DNA from: CBDIHH01 sp965279095
GTDB taxonomy: Bacteria > Pseudomonadota > Alphaproteobacteria > Caulobacterales > Caulobacteraceae
Reading direction: 5' to 3'
DNA length: 64,000 nucleotides
Assembly: GCA_965279095.1 (NCBI GenBank)
Contig: CBDIHH010000005.1
Span: 372,001 to 436,000 of the forward strand
In this document: positions 33,199 to 41,503 of the stretch, piece by piece
How positions within the stretch are numbered: position 1 is the stretch's first letter
How the letters are laid out: each line of letters starts with the position of its first letter
Notes under the pieces: model-generated
What the model was told of the DNA's origin: nothing
The model's input: the letters and a program-made list of their open reading frames with translations, nothing else
Database searches by the model: none
Position numbers and translations under genes: made by a program

Positions 33199-34763
33199 CA
33201 GTAGTCAGCCTTCAGACTGAAAGTTGTCGTGGTCTCGCCCTTGGCGGTGGTCGATCCGGCCTGCAGCGTGTGGCCGACCACCAGTTCGCCGCGCAGGCGG
33301 CGGAGCAGGGCGAACCGCGCGCCGATCCCCAGGCTGGCCAGGGTCTGGGCGTTGATCTGGTCCGGCAGCGGCTCCAGGATCGAGGCCCGGGCGTAGTCCG
33401 CGAACGCGAACCCCCGGATCTCGTCCAGCCAGGCCAGCGATACGGGCGGGCTGACAAGGTCCAGCGAGGCCAGGTAGCCGCGATCGCCGACCGCCTCCGA
33501 TTGCAGATAGCCCCGCACGGAGGTCAGGCCCCCGGCCGAGAACTGCTCGCTGGAGACCAGGGGGGTATCCGTCGTCTGGCCCTTGAGGCGGAGGCGAAGG
33601 TCCACGCCGTGACCCAGTTGGCGGTTGTGCTCCAGGTCGATGCTGAACACCGCGAAATTGGCGCGGGCGAAGGCGCGCTTGTTGGCGAACGCGTCCTCGT
33701 TACTGCCCAGCCCCCCGCGCGAGCCGGCGACCGCGCCGAAGGTCACCTGGGTCGACGAGACATCGCCCTGATGCTGAAGGGTGTAGTCGGCGGCCAGGGG
33801 CCAGTAGTCGATGGTGGACCCGACCGTCTGGGAGCCGAAGGCGAGGCTTTCGTCGAAATGCTTGAAGTCGAAGCCGGTGCTGATGGACTGGGACCAGCCG
33901 CCATAGCTGGGCAGTTGGCGGATGCCGCGCACGCCGATGTCATAGCCCTTGCCCAGGGCGAGGGCGCCGCCGATGGCGGCGACATTGCTGTTCGAGCGAT
34001 AGCCGAACAGCAGCAGGCTCCAGGCGGAGCCCGGCGCGGGCGCCAGGTAGGATCCGGCGAAGACCTCGGAATCCTCCCGCCGCTGGGGAGCGACCGAATA
34101 GGTCAGGGCCAGAGTGTGGCTGCGCTGCCAGAGGTTGTCGTAGCGGACGGTGGCGCTGGCGCGCAGGGACTCGGTGTTGGGACTGTGGTCGTTGTTCAGT
34201 TCGGCCGAGACATGCAGGGGAAAGGCGTCGGAGACCTTGAGGTCGACGTCCAGGGTCCCGGGCGCCCGGCCTGGGCGGACGATCGGCGTCACCCGCCGGT
34301 CCGCCGTCCGATTCAGCCGCTCGAGTTCGGCCTGGGCGGTGTCGAAGTTCGGCACCCGTCCCTCGGCCATGGAGGGCGTCGCCTGACGGATGGTCTCCGG
34401 AGAGTGGAAGCGGGAGCCTACGACCCGCAGCCGGCCGACGGCGGCCTCGGCGACATGCAGGCGGATGACCCGCTCCGCCACAGACTGGGCCGGAATTTCC
34501 ACCACCACCGACTGGTAGCCGCGGTCATGATAGGCCCGCTCAAGCGCATCGCGCGCGGCGTTGACATCCGCCTCGGTGCGGGTGGGACCCAGGAACGGGT
34601 AGATGGCCGCTTCCACGGCGTCCTGGGGCAGTACGGTGTTGCCGTCGACATCGTAGGCGTCGATGTCGAATCCGGCCGCCGCCGGCGCGACGGTCTGGGC
34701 CGCCACGGCGCCGGCGCAGGCCGCCGCGGCCAGCGCCGTGGCGCCGGCAAGCGTCAACCGCAT
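33198..34763 (-). CDS. TpsB outer-membrane transporter (ShlB/FhaC/HecB family)
   Basis: Secretes the giant TpsA through the outer membrane. 521 residues from ATG 34763 (MRLTLAGATALAAAACAGAV is the signal peptide); an upstream start at 34802 is possible but spoils the signal. POTRA domains lie at about residues 35-190 (FDIDAYDVDGNTVLPQDAVE, then YHDRGYQSVVVEIPAQSVAE and VIRLHVAEAAVGRLRVVG). A beta-barrel follows (LHVSAELNNDHSPNTESLRA and LALTYSVAPQRREDSE). VRGYLQSEAVGDRGY contains the VRGY motif of the Omp85/TpsB lid loop. It is the promoter-proximal gene of the eight-gene block. Confidence 0.95.
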   Translation of the reverse strand: MRLTLAGATALAAAACAGAVAAQTVAPAAAGFDIDAYDVDGNTVLPQDAVEAAIYPFLGPTRTEADVNAARDALERAYHDRGYQSVVVEIPAQSVAERVIRLHVAEAAVGRLRVVGSRFHSPETIRQATPSMAEGRVPNFDTAQAELERLNRTADRRVTPIVRPGRAPGTLDVDLKVSDAFPLHVSAELNNDHSPNTESLRASATVRYDNLWQRSHTLALTYSVAPQRREDSEVFAGSYLAPAPGSAWSLLLFGYRSNSNVAAIGGALALGKGYDIGVRGIRQLPSYGGWSQSISTGFDFKHFDESLAFGSQTVGSTIDYWPLAADYTLQHQGDVSSTQVTFGAVAGSRGGLGSNEDAFANKRAFARANFAVFSIDLEHNRQLGHGVDLRLRLKGQTTDTPLVSSEQFSAGGLTSVRGYLQSEAVGDRGYLASLDLVSPPVSLAWLDEIRGFAFADYARASILEPLPDQINAQTLASLGIGARFALLRRLRGELVVGHTLQAGSTTAKGETTTTFSLKADY

Positions 34764-35017
34764 GCAGCGTGATTGTATCCGCAAGCCCAAAATCGCCACC
34801 AAAGTCCGACGTATTCACACGCTGTCCGCCCCCGCGGCGGTGGGTTAATAGTGTATAAAATTACGGAGGGTCAAACTGTAACTAGGTCAATTGTGACGGC
34901 GGCGGCAGTCATCCTGGGGATAAGAAATGTAAAGCGTAATATTCGTGACAACTCAATGTCATTGCCTTTACGAGAACGCGACGCTTTCATTACAGTAAAT
35001 CTGCCTACGGAGCATTT
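34764..35017. promoter_or_regulatory. Low-GC divergent control region between tpsB and the prepilin peptidase gene
   Basis: These 254 bp are far richer in A/T than the flanking genes and must drive both the tps block (minus) and the prepilin peptidase gene (plus). Visible elements include three heptamers at 11-bp spacing on the plus strand, GCGTAAT (34934-34940), GTGACAA (34945-34951) and ATGTCAT (34956-34962), a PhoB-box-like arrangement. CTTTCAT at 34984-34990 and a GGTCAA pair at 34869-34874 and 34885-34890 are also present. On the minus strand TTGACC followed after 18 nt by TATTAA could be a promoter for tpsB. Two 10-mers here recur in the gspE control region. All functional assignments are inference. 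Confidence 0.45.
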
Positions 35018-35680
35018 TTGAACCCTCTTTCCCTCACATTGACGGCCCTGGCCGCCGCCGTGCTTGGTCTGGGCGCGGCGCCCGTCGCCCGCCTGTTCAC
35101 CCGGGCCGCCGGCCGGGCGCCGGGGGCGCCTGAGGCTCTGGCGGGGGCGGCCGCCTCGGCGTGGGCCGGCCTGGCCGCGCCGACGCCGCTGCTCGCGGCG
35201 GCCGGTTGTCTGCTGGGGTTTGGCCTGGTGGCGCTGGCCGCCGTGGACATCGCCGCGTGGCGACTGCCCGACAGACTGACCGGGCCGCTGGCGGCCACCG
35301 GCCTGCTCGTCACGGCCCTGGCCCAACCCGAGGCGCTGCCCGGGCATCTGATCGGCGGCCTGATCGGCTACGCGGCCCTCGCCGTGGTGGCCTGGGGATT
35401 CGTGCGGTGGCGCGGCCGCGAGGCGCTGGGGATGGGCGACGCCAAGCTCTGCGCCGTGGGCGGTGCCTGGCTGGGATGGTCGGCCCTGCCGTCAATGATC
35501 CTGCTGGCCTGCCTGGGCGGCCTGCTGGTCTTCGCCGGGGCGGCGCTCTTGCGCGGTCGCGGCGCCCTGGGGCGGCCGATCGCCTTCGGCGTCCCCCTGG
35601 CCGTCGCGATCTGGCTGGTCTGGGTCTTCGGCGGGCCCCAGGCCGCCGCTTTCGGTGGCCTTATCCCACCGACCGGATGA
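35018..35680 (+). CDS. gspO: Type IV prepilin peptidase (A24), short form
   Basis: Inner-membrane aspartic protease that cleaves the leaders of the pseudopilins encoded opposite. 220 residues from TTG 35018, with ACGGAG at 35007-35012 as ribosome-binding site. The two catalytic Asp are Asp77 (AAVDIAAWRLPDRLT) and Asp141 (GMGDAKLCAVGG), the GxGD signature. It lacks the N-terminal methyltransferase domain and its Cys motifs, so it may cleave without methylating, or methylation may be done elsewhere. The 3' end overlaps the convergent gspK by 20 bp. It is the only type II gene on the plus strand here. Confidence 0.9.
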   Translation: MNPLSLTLTALAAAVLGLGAAPVARLFTRAAGRAPGAPEALAGAAASAWAGLAAPTPLLAAAGCLLGFGLVALAAVDIAAWRLPDRLTGPLAATGLLVTALAQPEALPGHLIGGLIGYAALAVVAWGFVRWRGREALGMGDAKLCAVGGAWLGWSALPSMILLACLGGLLVFAGAALLRGRGALGRPIAFGVPLAVAIWLVWVFGGPQAAAFGGLIPPTG

Positions 35681-36503
35681 CGAAGGGCCGGTCGGCCTGG
35701 CCGGTCGCCTCGACCACCGCGAACCGATCAAGGCGGTCCCCGCCGGGGCGGGTGGCCACGACCCTGATGCGCAACGGGCGGCCAACCAGGGAGTCCGACG
35801 TCAGCAGCTGCAGCGCCGTCCTCTGCCCGGCCTCCTCGCGCGCCGCCTCGATGGCCTCCGGGCTGTCGGCGCCGCTGGAGACCATCACCGCCAGGGCGCT
35901 GGGGGCGGCGGCGCGACGGTTGAACAGGGCCGAACCCAGGAAGGTCGCCGCCAGGGGCTCTATCCGCGCATAGACCTCGGGGGTCATGCCGCGCAGGTCG
36001 CCCAGTTCGCCGACCGTTTTCATGGGTGCGTTGCGCGGGGCCCATCCCCGCGCCAGATAGTATGGAGCCTCCGCCCCGTTCGGTCGCGGATCCTCGTCGT
36101 CATCGATCCAGTCAAGGTAGGACTCCGTCAGGACGACCAGCTGCTCGCCGCGCGCGCCGGCCAGGGTGAAGAGCCGGCGGGCCTGGTCCTCTTCGAGATC
36201 CGAGATGGGAATGCGGCCCCGCTCATCGGCGACGGTGATGACCAGGGTGGTTCCGTCGAACGCGACCGTTCTAGGCCGCCCGTCCGTGGGCCAGCGCTGC
36301 GCGGGATCCTCGACCAGGAGACCCCGCACAGCGAGGTTCACGCCCGCGTCGGCGGCGGCCTCGAGACGCGCCCGCGCCGCCTCGCCCGCGACGGACGCCA
36401 CCGCCCCCCGCGATGCCGCGAGCACCTGGAAGGCCAGCAGGGAGAACAGGGCGATCGCCGCGACGGCCGCCACCATGGCGTAACCATCGTCGCGCCCCGT
36501 CAC
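35661..36503 (-). CDS. gspK: Type II secretion minor pseudopilin GspK
   Basis: A minor pseudopilin that caps the pseudopilus with GspI and GspJ. 280 residues from GTG 36503, whose GTGA overlaps the gspD stop; the longer open frame upstream is antisense noise. The N-terminus VTGRDDGYAMVAAVAAIALF has the short basic leader, Gly at the cleavage site and a hydrophobic helix without Glu5, as usual for GspK. The large globular domain includes the conserved RIPISDLEEDQARRLF and SYLDWIDDDEDPRPNGAE segments. It is the last gene of the gsp operon and its tail overlaps the prepilin peptidase gene. Confidence 0.9.
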   Translation of the reverse strand: MTGRDDGYAMVAAVAAIALFSLLAFQVLAASRGAVASVAGEAARARLEAAADAGVNLAVRGLLVEDPAQRWPTDGRPRTVAFDGTTLVITVADERGRIPISDLEEDQARRLFTLAGARGEQLVVLTESYLDWIDDDEDPRPNGAEAPYYLARGWAPRNAPMKTVGELGDLRGMTPEVYARIEPLAATFLGSALFNRRAAAPSALAVMVSSGADSPEAIEAAREEAGQRTALQLLTSDSLVGRPLRIRVVATRPGGDRLDRFAVVEATGQADRPFVIRSVG

Positions 36504-38452
36504 GGACGCGGGGCCCGCGCCGGGGCATAGGGCCTGATCGTCCGGATCTTCTCCCTCAGCTCGTCGGTGACGGTCTGGGCGTCCTCGGCCGTGCGCACGA
36601 CCGTGGGGGTCAGCAGAATCAGCAGCTCGGTCCGGTCGCGGTCGCGGGACTGCTCTCCGAACAGGGCGCCGACGACGGGTATCTGGCTCAGCCCCGGCAC
36701 CCCAGTCTGATTGCGGTTGCGGTTGTCGCGCATCAGCCCGCCCAGGGCGATGGTCTGGCCGTCCTGCACGGCGATGGAGCTGGCGAAGCGCCGGGTCTGG
36801 ATGGTCGGGGAATCGATGGTCGAACTGCCCGTGCGGGCCACGTCGCTGACCTCCTGGGAGATGTCGAGCAGGACCAGCCCGCCGCTGTTCACCCGGGGGG
36901 TGACCTTCAGGATCACCCCGGTGTCCCGGTAGGTGATGGAGTTGACGATCGGCGCATTGGAAACGGTCGTCGACACCGCCGATTCCGTGGCCACGGGCAC
37001 TTGGTCGCCCACCTGAAGGGAGGCGGTGGTGTTGTTCAGCACGAGGATCTTGGGGGCCGACAGAACCTCCACATGGGTCACGTTCTGCAGGGCGTTCAGC
37101 ACGGCGTTGATCGCATTGGGGCCGCTGCGATTGTAGAGGTAGGAGAAGCCCGGGAAGGCCTGCTGCGGCGTCGCCGAGTTTCCCTGGCTGAACCCGAACT
37201 GCGCCTGGTCCCGGGTGAACAGGGTCTGCAGGCCGAACCGCAGCCGGCCGTTGAGGGTGACCTCGGTGATCGCCGCCTCGATCATCACCTGCAGCGGCGG
37301 AACATCCAGCTGGCGCAGGGCGTCCTCGATCACGGCGTATTCGCGCGGCGTGCCGAACACCACCACCGCATTGTTGGTCTCGTCGCTGGTGATGGTCGCC
37401 CCCGAGCCCGGCGCGGCGGCGTCCTGGACCGAGGCCGGCGGCGGGGGAGTCTGGACGGAGGGCGCCGGCGTGACGGGCGCCGAGCCGCCGACGCTGGTCG
37501 ACGGCGCCGCCGCCGGCGTGGACCCGCTCCCCCCGTTGAGGGCCACGGTGAGCACCCGGGCGAGGTCGGCGGAGCGGCCGTTCTGCACCCGGTAGACATA
37601 GAACCGCGGCTGGCTGCTCTCGCCCTCGCGGTCGAGGATCTCCACGAAGCGGCGGACGTCGTCCAGGTATTGGCGCTGGGCCGAGACGGCGAGGATGCCG
37701 TTCAGGCGATCCATCGCCACCAGCCTGACCATGCCGGCCGTGCCCGCGCCCGGCGCGTTCAGCAGCCGCTCGAGCTCGGGGGTGATCAGCCGGCTGTCCG
37801 TACGCTGCGGGATGATCAGGGCGAAGGACATCCCCCTCAGCCAATCGACGTCGAACTGAGCCACCAGATCGCGGATGGATTGCCGCTGGCGGGACGTGCC
37901 CGAGACGGTGATGGCGTTGCGCGTCGGGTCGGTCTGGGTGATCGACCCCGGGACGATCGGATCCAGCAGCCGCTTCATCTCGTCGGCGCCCACGAACTTC
38001 AGGGCGATGATTTCGTTCGCAAAGCCGGCGGCGCCGGCGGCGCCGGGCGGCTGGGCCATGGCGCTGGCCAGGGGCGCCACGCTCAGGCCGGCGTCTGTGG
38101 ACACCAGGGCGAAGTTGGCGGCCTTCAAGGCGTCCTCGAGCAGGCCCATCACCTGACTGCGGGCCACGGGTTGCGCGGTGACAAGGGTGACCGGGCCGTG
38201 CAGCCCCGGGCTGATCGCATAGGGCGTGCGCAACATCTCACCGAGCACCGCGCGGACGACGTCCTGCACATCGGCGCCGGGAAAGTTGAGGGTGATGTCC
38301 CCGGGGCCGGGGGGAGGGCGCCGCGGCGGGGGCGTCGGCGGCTGACCCTCAAGCACCGTCGCTCTGACGGTGGGATCGGACGCCGCGCGGGCCGGGACGG
38401 CGGGCGCGCAGAGGGCCGCGCACATCAGCCATGTCATCCAGGGCCGGTTCAT
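36500..38452 (-). CDS. gspD: Type II secretion secretin GspD
   Basis: Outer-membrane secretin channel, 650 residues. After a signal peptide (MTWLMCAALCAPAVPARAAS) come the N0 domain (DITLNFPGADVQDVVRAVLG) and N1-N3 repeats (EIIALKFVGADEMKRLLDPI, VRLVAMDRLNGILAVSAQRQ and YVYRVQNGRSADLARVLTVA). A Pro/Ala/Ser-rich insert interrupts N3. The secretin domain follows (VEVLSAPKILVLNNTTASLQ, then VPVATESAV, GVILKVTPRVNSGGLVLLDI and GQTIALGGLMRDNRN). No S-domain for pilotin binding is obvious. It overlaps the GspC/N-like gene (ATGA) and gspK (GTGA). Confidence 0.96.
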   Translation of the reverse strand: MNRPWMTWLMCAALCAPAVPARAASDPTVRATVLEGQPPTPPPRRPPPGPGDITLNFPGADVQDVVRAVLGEMLRTPYAISPGLHGPVTLVTAQPVARSQVMGLLEDALKAANFALVSTDAGLSVAPLASAMAQPPGAAGAAGFANEIIALKFVGADEMKRLLDPIVPGSITQTDPTRNAITVSGTSRQRQSIRDLVAQFDVDWLRGMSFALIIPQRTDSRLITPELERLLNAPGAGTAGMVRLVAMDRLNGILAVSAQRQYLDDVRRFVEILDREGESSQPRFYVYRVQNGRSADLARVLTVALNGGSGSTPAAAPSTSVGGSAPVTPAPSVQTPPPPASVQDAAAPGSGATITSDETNNAVVVFGTPREYAVIEDALRQLDVPPLQVMIEAAITEVTLNGRLRFGLQTLFTRDQAQFGFSQGNSATPQQAFPGFSYLYNRSGPNAINAVLNALQNVTHVEVLSAPKILVLNNTTASLQVGDQVPVATESAVSTTVSNAPIVNSITYRDTGVILKVTPRVNSGGLVLLDISQEVSDVARTGSSTIDSPTIQTRRFASSIAVQDGQTIALGGLMRDNRNRNQTGVPGLSQIPVVGALFGEQSRDRDRTELLILLTPTVVRTAEDAQTVTDELREKIRTIRPYAPARAPRP

Positions 38453-38919
38453 TGGTCTGCGTCCCCCGTTTCGGCGGCCGGCTCCGCCTCGTCGCCGGGC
38501 GCGCTCACCGCGATCCGGCGGCGCCGGCCATCCCGCTCCAGGGTCGCGCCGCCGCTGTCGACGGCGACCAGCCGCCAGCCATAGGCGGACTGTCCAGGGC
38601 GCAGCACGGCCCGCGCCTGACCCGACGCCAGTATTACGCTGGCGTAGCGCGGACCCCGGGCCACCCCCAGGATGCGCGGCGCCGCGCCGCTCTGGCCCGG
38701 GTCGGCGCCGGGGCCGCCCCCCGCATCGGTCCGATCGGGACTGAAGATCGGGGCGCGCAGGATCTGGGGATAGTCCAGGGCCAGGGCCGAGGACGGCGGG
38801 CGCGGCGGCCGGGCCATCGAGCCACCGCTCGCGTCCGAGCCCCCATCGTCAGAAGGGCCGGACGCCAGTTGCACGCCCAGGGCGGCCACCGACAGGGTGC
38901 AGACCAGCAGGAGCGGCAT
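38449..38919 (-). CDS. GspC/GspN-like type II secretion protein, short
   Basis: A 156-residue inner-membrane protein from ATG 38919, 7 bp after the gspM stop; a longer frame to 39045 would overlap gspM by 119 bp. One membrane segment (MPLLLVCTLSVAALGVQLAS) is followed by a disordered Gly/Ser/Pro linker. A small domain follows with ILGVARGPRYASVILASGQA and GQSAYGWRLVAVDSGGATLE, resembling the homology region of GspC that contacts GspD. No PDZ domain is present. Position immediately before gspD fits GspC; such short forms are often annotated GspN or GspC. The exact class is uncertain. Confidence 0.75.
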   Translation of the reverse strand: MPLLLVCTLSVAALGVQLASGPSDDGGSDASGGSMARPPRPPSSALALDYPQILRAPIFSPDRTDAGGGPGADPGQSGAAPRILGVARGPRYASVILASGQARAVLRPGQSAYGWRLVAVDSGGATLERDGRRRRIAVSAPGDEAEPAAETGDADQ

Positions 38920-38926
38920 GGGGATC

Positions 38927-39484
38927 CTAGCGACCCTCGCCGCGGCGGAAGCGGGCGGAGACCTCAAGGCGGACTCCGGCGGGGCCGGCGCGTCCGGTCT
39001 CGAAGGCGCGGTCGGCCGTGACTGAAAGATATTCGACAGCGACATAAGGCTCCTCAGCCTGCAGACGACGGAGCATGTCGTACAATTGTGACAAGGTGAG
39101 TTGGGCGTCGGCCCTGGCCGAGACGGTGTCCGGCCCCAGGGTCAGCCCCGTGTCCTCGACGCCGCCGACGACGCCGCCGACCCGGGTGACCAGGGCCGCC
39201 AGCCTCTGTTTCAGGAGCTCCGCCGCCGCGGCCTGGCTGGGGGCGGCGATGGCGAAGCGGCCGGCCGTGCGGCGCTGATCATCCCCCGCCCGGCGCCAGG
39301 CGGGGAGGGCGGCGATCAGCCGTTCATTGCGGGCGAGGGCGGCGGCGGTCTCCTCGCGCTGCTGACGCCGCGCCGAGAAGCCGGTCATCAGCGGGCGGAC
39401 CAGCAGCAGCCAGACGACGGCCAGCAGCAGCAGCAGGATGGCCAGGGCCGCGAGACGGCGCTCGCGGTCGCTCAAGGGCTTCAT
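38927..39484 (-). CDS. gspM: Type II secretion protein GspM
   Basis: A 185-residue inner-membrane platform protein. It has a short cytoplasmic start (MKPLSDRERRLAAL), one membrane helix (AILLLLLAVVWLLLVRPLMT) and a coiled-coil stretch (RQQREETAAALARNERLIAA). A ferredoxin-like periplasmic domain follows (LTLSQLYDMLRRLQAEEPYV, then EYLSVTADRA). This is the standard GspM layout. The start overlaps the gspL stop by 4 bp. Confidence 0.85.
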   Translation of the reverse strand: MKPLSDRERRLAALAILLLLLAVVWLLLVRPLMTGFSARRQQREETAAALARNERLIAALPAWRRAGDDQRRTAGRFAIAAPSQAAAAELLKQRLAALVTRVGGVVGGVEDTGLTLGPDTVSARADAQLTLSQLYDMLRRLQAEEPYVAVEYLSVTADRAFETGRAGPAGVRLEVSARFRRGEGR

Positions 39485-40479
39485 GGTCTCGCCCCCTCGA
39501 CATCGGCGACAACGTCGAACCGCTGCATCCGCCCGGTGGCGGCCGGGGGCAGCGCCAGTTGGCGGGGGCCGGTGAAGGCCGGCGATCCGCGCACGGCCGC
39601 CTGGACGTCGAAGCCCTCCGGCCGGAAACCCGCCAGCCGAACGGTCCTGCCAGTCCACTCCAGCCGTTGCAGCCAGACCGGCGGGGGCAGGGCGTCCGTG
39701 GCGGCGGCGAGGATGCGCAGGGGCTCGTGGCCGGAGCGTCGGGCGAGCAGGGCGGCGCGATCCTGCTGTTCGCGCTGCACCCGGGATCTCAGGGCCAGGG
39801 CCGCCTCGGCCATGGGCTTCTGGGCGTCGAGCCGTTGCTGCGCCCGGCGGGTGTCGAGGATGTCCCGGCCCACCAGGACAAGCAGGTTCAAGACCACGAG
39901 GCCGGCCGCGACCGTCCACCACAGCCGGCGGCCGCGATCAGGCCCGCCCCCCGGTCCGGCGGCGATGATCGCCGGCAGGAAGTCGGGCGCCGGCCAGCCG
40001 TCCTGTGGCGCGGCGGAGAGGCGCGAGACCCGCCATCCCGCCGCCGCGGCTTCGGCCAGGGCCGCGTCCGCCACGGCCCGCTTGACGACCGCCAGCCGCA
40101 GGCGGTGGCGATTGGCGGTCCGGTCGCGGTCAATCACCGCCAGATCGACATAGACCTGGTCAGGGCTGAACGGCGTCAGCCTGTCCAGGTCCAGGGCGAC
40201 CATGCTGCGCGCGTCGCGGATGGCCACAAGCGGCAGGGTAATCTCGCGCTGCAATACCGCCTCCGAGGGCAGGGCGAGGGACACGGGGCCGCGCGACGGC
40301 GCGACGGCCGGAGCGCCGTCGACCAGCCACGCCCCATCCTGGCTCTCCAGCACTGGCTTGGCGCCGCCGCCGCGGCGCGGCGCCATCTCCGCGAGCGTGT
40401 CGATCCACCAGGCCAGGCCGTCGCGGGCCCAGCCGATCAGGGTGTGATGATCGGCGTTGAGAATGTCCTTGAGCGTCAC
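39481..40479 (-). CDS. gspL: Type II secretion protein GspL (PilM/PilN-like)
   Basis: 332 residues. The N-terminal cytoplasmic part (about 1-190) contains PVSLALPSEAVLQREITLPL and MVALDLDRLTPFSPDQVYVD, which match the actin-like GspL/PilM domain that binds GspE. A single membrane helix (LWWTVAAGLVVLNLLVLVG) follows, then a coiled coil and a periplasmic PilN-like domain (WLQRLEWTGRTVRLAGFRPE). It overlaps gspJ and gspM by 4 bp each. Confidence 0.85.
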   Translation of the reverse strand: MTLKDILNADHHTLIGWARDGLAWWIDTLAEMAPRRGGGAKPVLESQDGAWLVDGAPAVAPSRGPVSLALPSEAVLQREITLPLVAIRDARSMVALDLDRLTPFSPDQVYVDLAVIDRDRTANRHRLRLAVVKRAVADAALAEAAAAGWRVSRLSAAPQDGWPAPDFLPAIIAAGPGGGPDRGRRLWWTVAAGLVVLNLLVLVGRDILDTRRAQQRLDAQKPMAEAALALRSRVQREQQDRAALLARRSGHEPLRILAAATDALPPPVWLQRLEWTGRTVRLAGFRPEGFDVQAAVRGSPAFTGPRQLALPPAATGRMQRFDVVADVEGARP

Positions 40480-41129
40480 AGGCGGCCCCTGCAGCCTGCG
40501 GTACCGGCCCTCAGCATGCAGGCGTCATCGACGTCCGCGGCCGGCCTGACGATCAAGGTTGGCCAGGTCCGGGGATCGCCGGGGGGGAAGTCGGCGACGA
40601 TCCGCACAAGCTCCGGCGGCCGGTCGGCGGCGATCCAGCGCGGCGTCCAGGCCCGCGCCGCGCCGCGCCGTCCGGCCCCGAAATAGTCGATGCGCAGGGC
40701 CTGCACCCCTCGCAACAGAACGTCGGTCCGGTTCGGCGGCGGCGGATCGGGGCTGAGCTCGGAGCGCCACGACAGGGCCAGCTCGCCGCCGGGCAGGACG
40801 GCCAGGGTATAGCGACGCAGGGCGTGGGGGCCGTCCGCCTCGGGCGCCGGCGCAAGAAACTCCACCCCGGCGCCTTGGCCCCGGAAATCCACCTCCGGCT
40901 GGCTGCCGCCGAACAGGGCGGCCGGATAGGCGTGTTCCAGCCGCTCGCGCACCAGACGTTGGGCGCCGGCGACCCCCTCGTCGGAGGTCTGCAGACCCAC
41001 CGTCCTGCGCCAGGCCTGCCCGGCCGAGGCCAGGCCGGCCATCAGCATCAGGCTGACGAGCCCCAGCACAGCCAGGGCCGCCAGGGCCTCCACCAGGCTG
41101 AAGCCCGCCGCGCGGTCGGGGCGGGTCAT
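40476..41129 (-). CDS. gspJ: Type II secretion minor pseudopilin GspJ
   Basis: 217 residues. The prepilin leader MTRPDRAAG is cleaved before FSLVEALAALAVLGLVSLML, which has Phe+1 and Glu5. The globular part includes VEFLAPAPEADGPHALRRYT and LRGVQALRIDYFGAGR, a GspJ-type core in which 'V-x-x-L-x-I-x-Y-F-G' is usual. It sits between gspI (sharing one base) and gspL (4-bp overlap). Confidence 0.88.
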   Translation of the reverse strand: MTRPDRAAGFSLVEALAALAVLGLVSLMLMAGLASAGQAWRRTVGLQTSDEGVAGAQRLVRERLEHAYPAALFGGSQPEVDFRGQGAGVEFLAPAPEADGPHALRRYTLAVLPGGELALSWRSELSPDPPPPNRTDVLLRGVQALRIDYFGAGRRGAARAWTPRWIAADRPPELVRIVADFPPGDPRTWPTLIVRPAADVDDACMLRAGTAGCRGRL

Positions 41130-41503
41130 CAGGATCGCGCCAGGCGCAGGCTGGTCAGCACGGCCAGGTCCGCGCCGGCGCCGCGCGGACGGACGCCAAC
41201 CCTGACCTGGTAGAGCTCGCCCGCCGCGCTCTGGGCCAGGGCGTCGCGGTAGGGGGTTATGTCGATCCGCCAGACATAGTCGCCGTCCACGCCGCCGGCC
41301 GAGCCGGGCTGCACCGCAAGGTCGCCGCCGACAGAGGCAAGCTGGGACTGGGCGATGAGATAGGCGGCGCGCCGGGCTTCCAGCTGATGCTGGCGGGCCG
41401 CCGCAGCGCCCACCGCCTGGTACGCCCCGGCCAGGACCATGGCGATGATGGCCGCGGCGATCAGCGCCTCGAGGAACAGCGAGCCCCGCTCATCACTCTT
41501 CAT
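41129..41503 (-). CDS. gspI: Type II secretion minor pseudopilin GspI
   Basis: 124 residues. The prepilin leader MKSDERG precedes SLFLEALIAAAIIAMVLAGA, with Glu at position 5 of the mature chain. The body YLIAQSQLASVGGDLAVQPG and DYVWRIDITPY matches the GspI fold, in which 'A-x-x-x-A-x-S-x-L' and 'W' residues are conserved. It overlaps gspH by 4 bp and gspJ by one base. Confidence 0.87.
   Translation of the reverse strand: MKSDERGSLFLEALIAAAIIAMVLAGAYQAVGAAAARQHQLEARRAAYLIAQSQLASVGGDLAVQPGSAGGVDGDYVWRIDITPYRDALAQSAAGELYQVRVGVRPRGAGADLAVLTSLRLARS

Noticed and set aside
34773..34778. TACAAT on the minus strand as a -10 box just before tpsB
   Set aside because: It lies only about 10 bp from the start codon and has no matching -35 element; the upstream TTGACC/TATTAA pair is a better candidate.
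35661..37844. 727-codon minus-strand frame extending gspK far upstream
   Set aside because: The upstream two thirds overlap gspD out of frame; the real gspK begins at GTG 36503 with a prepilin-type helix.
36413..38584. 723-residue plus-strand frame opposite gspD
   Set aside because: Shadow of a secretin gene with clear motifs.
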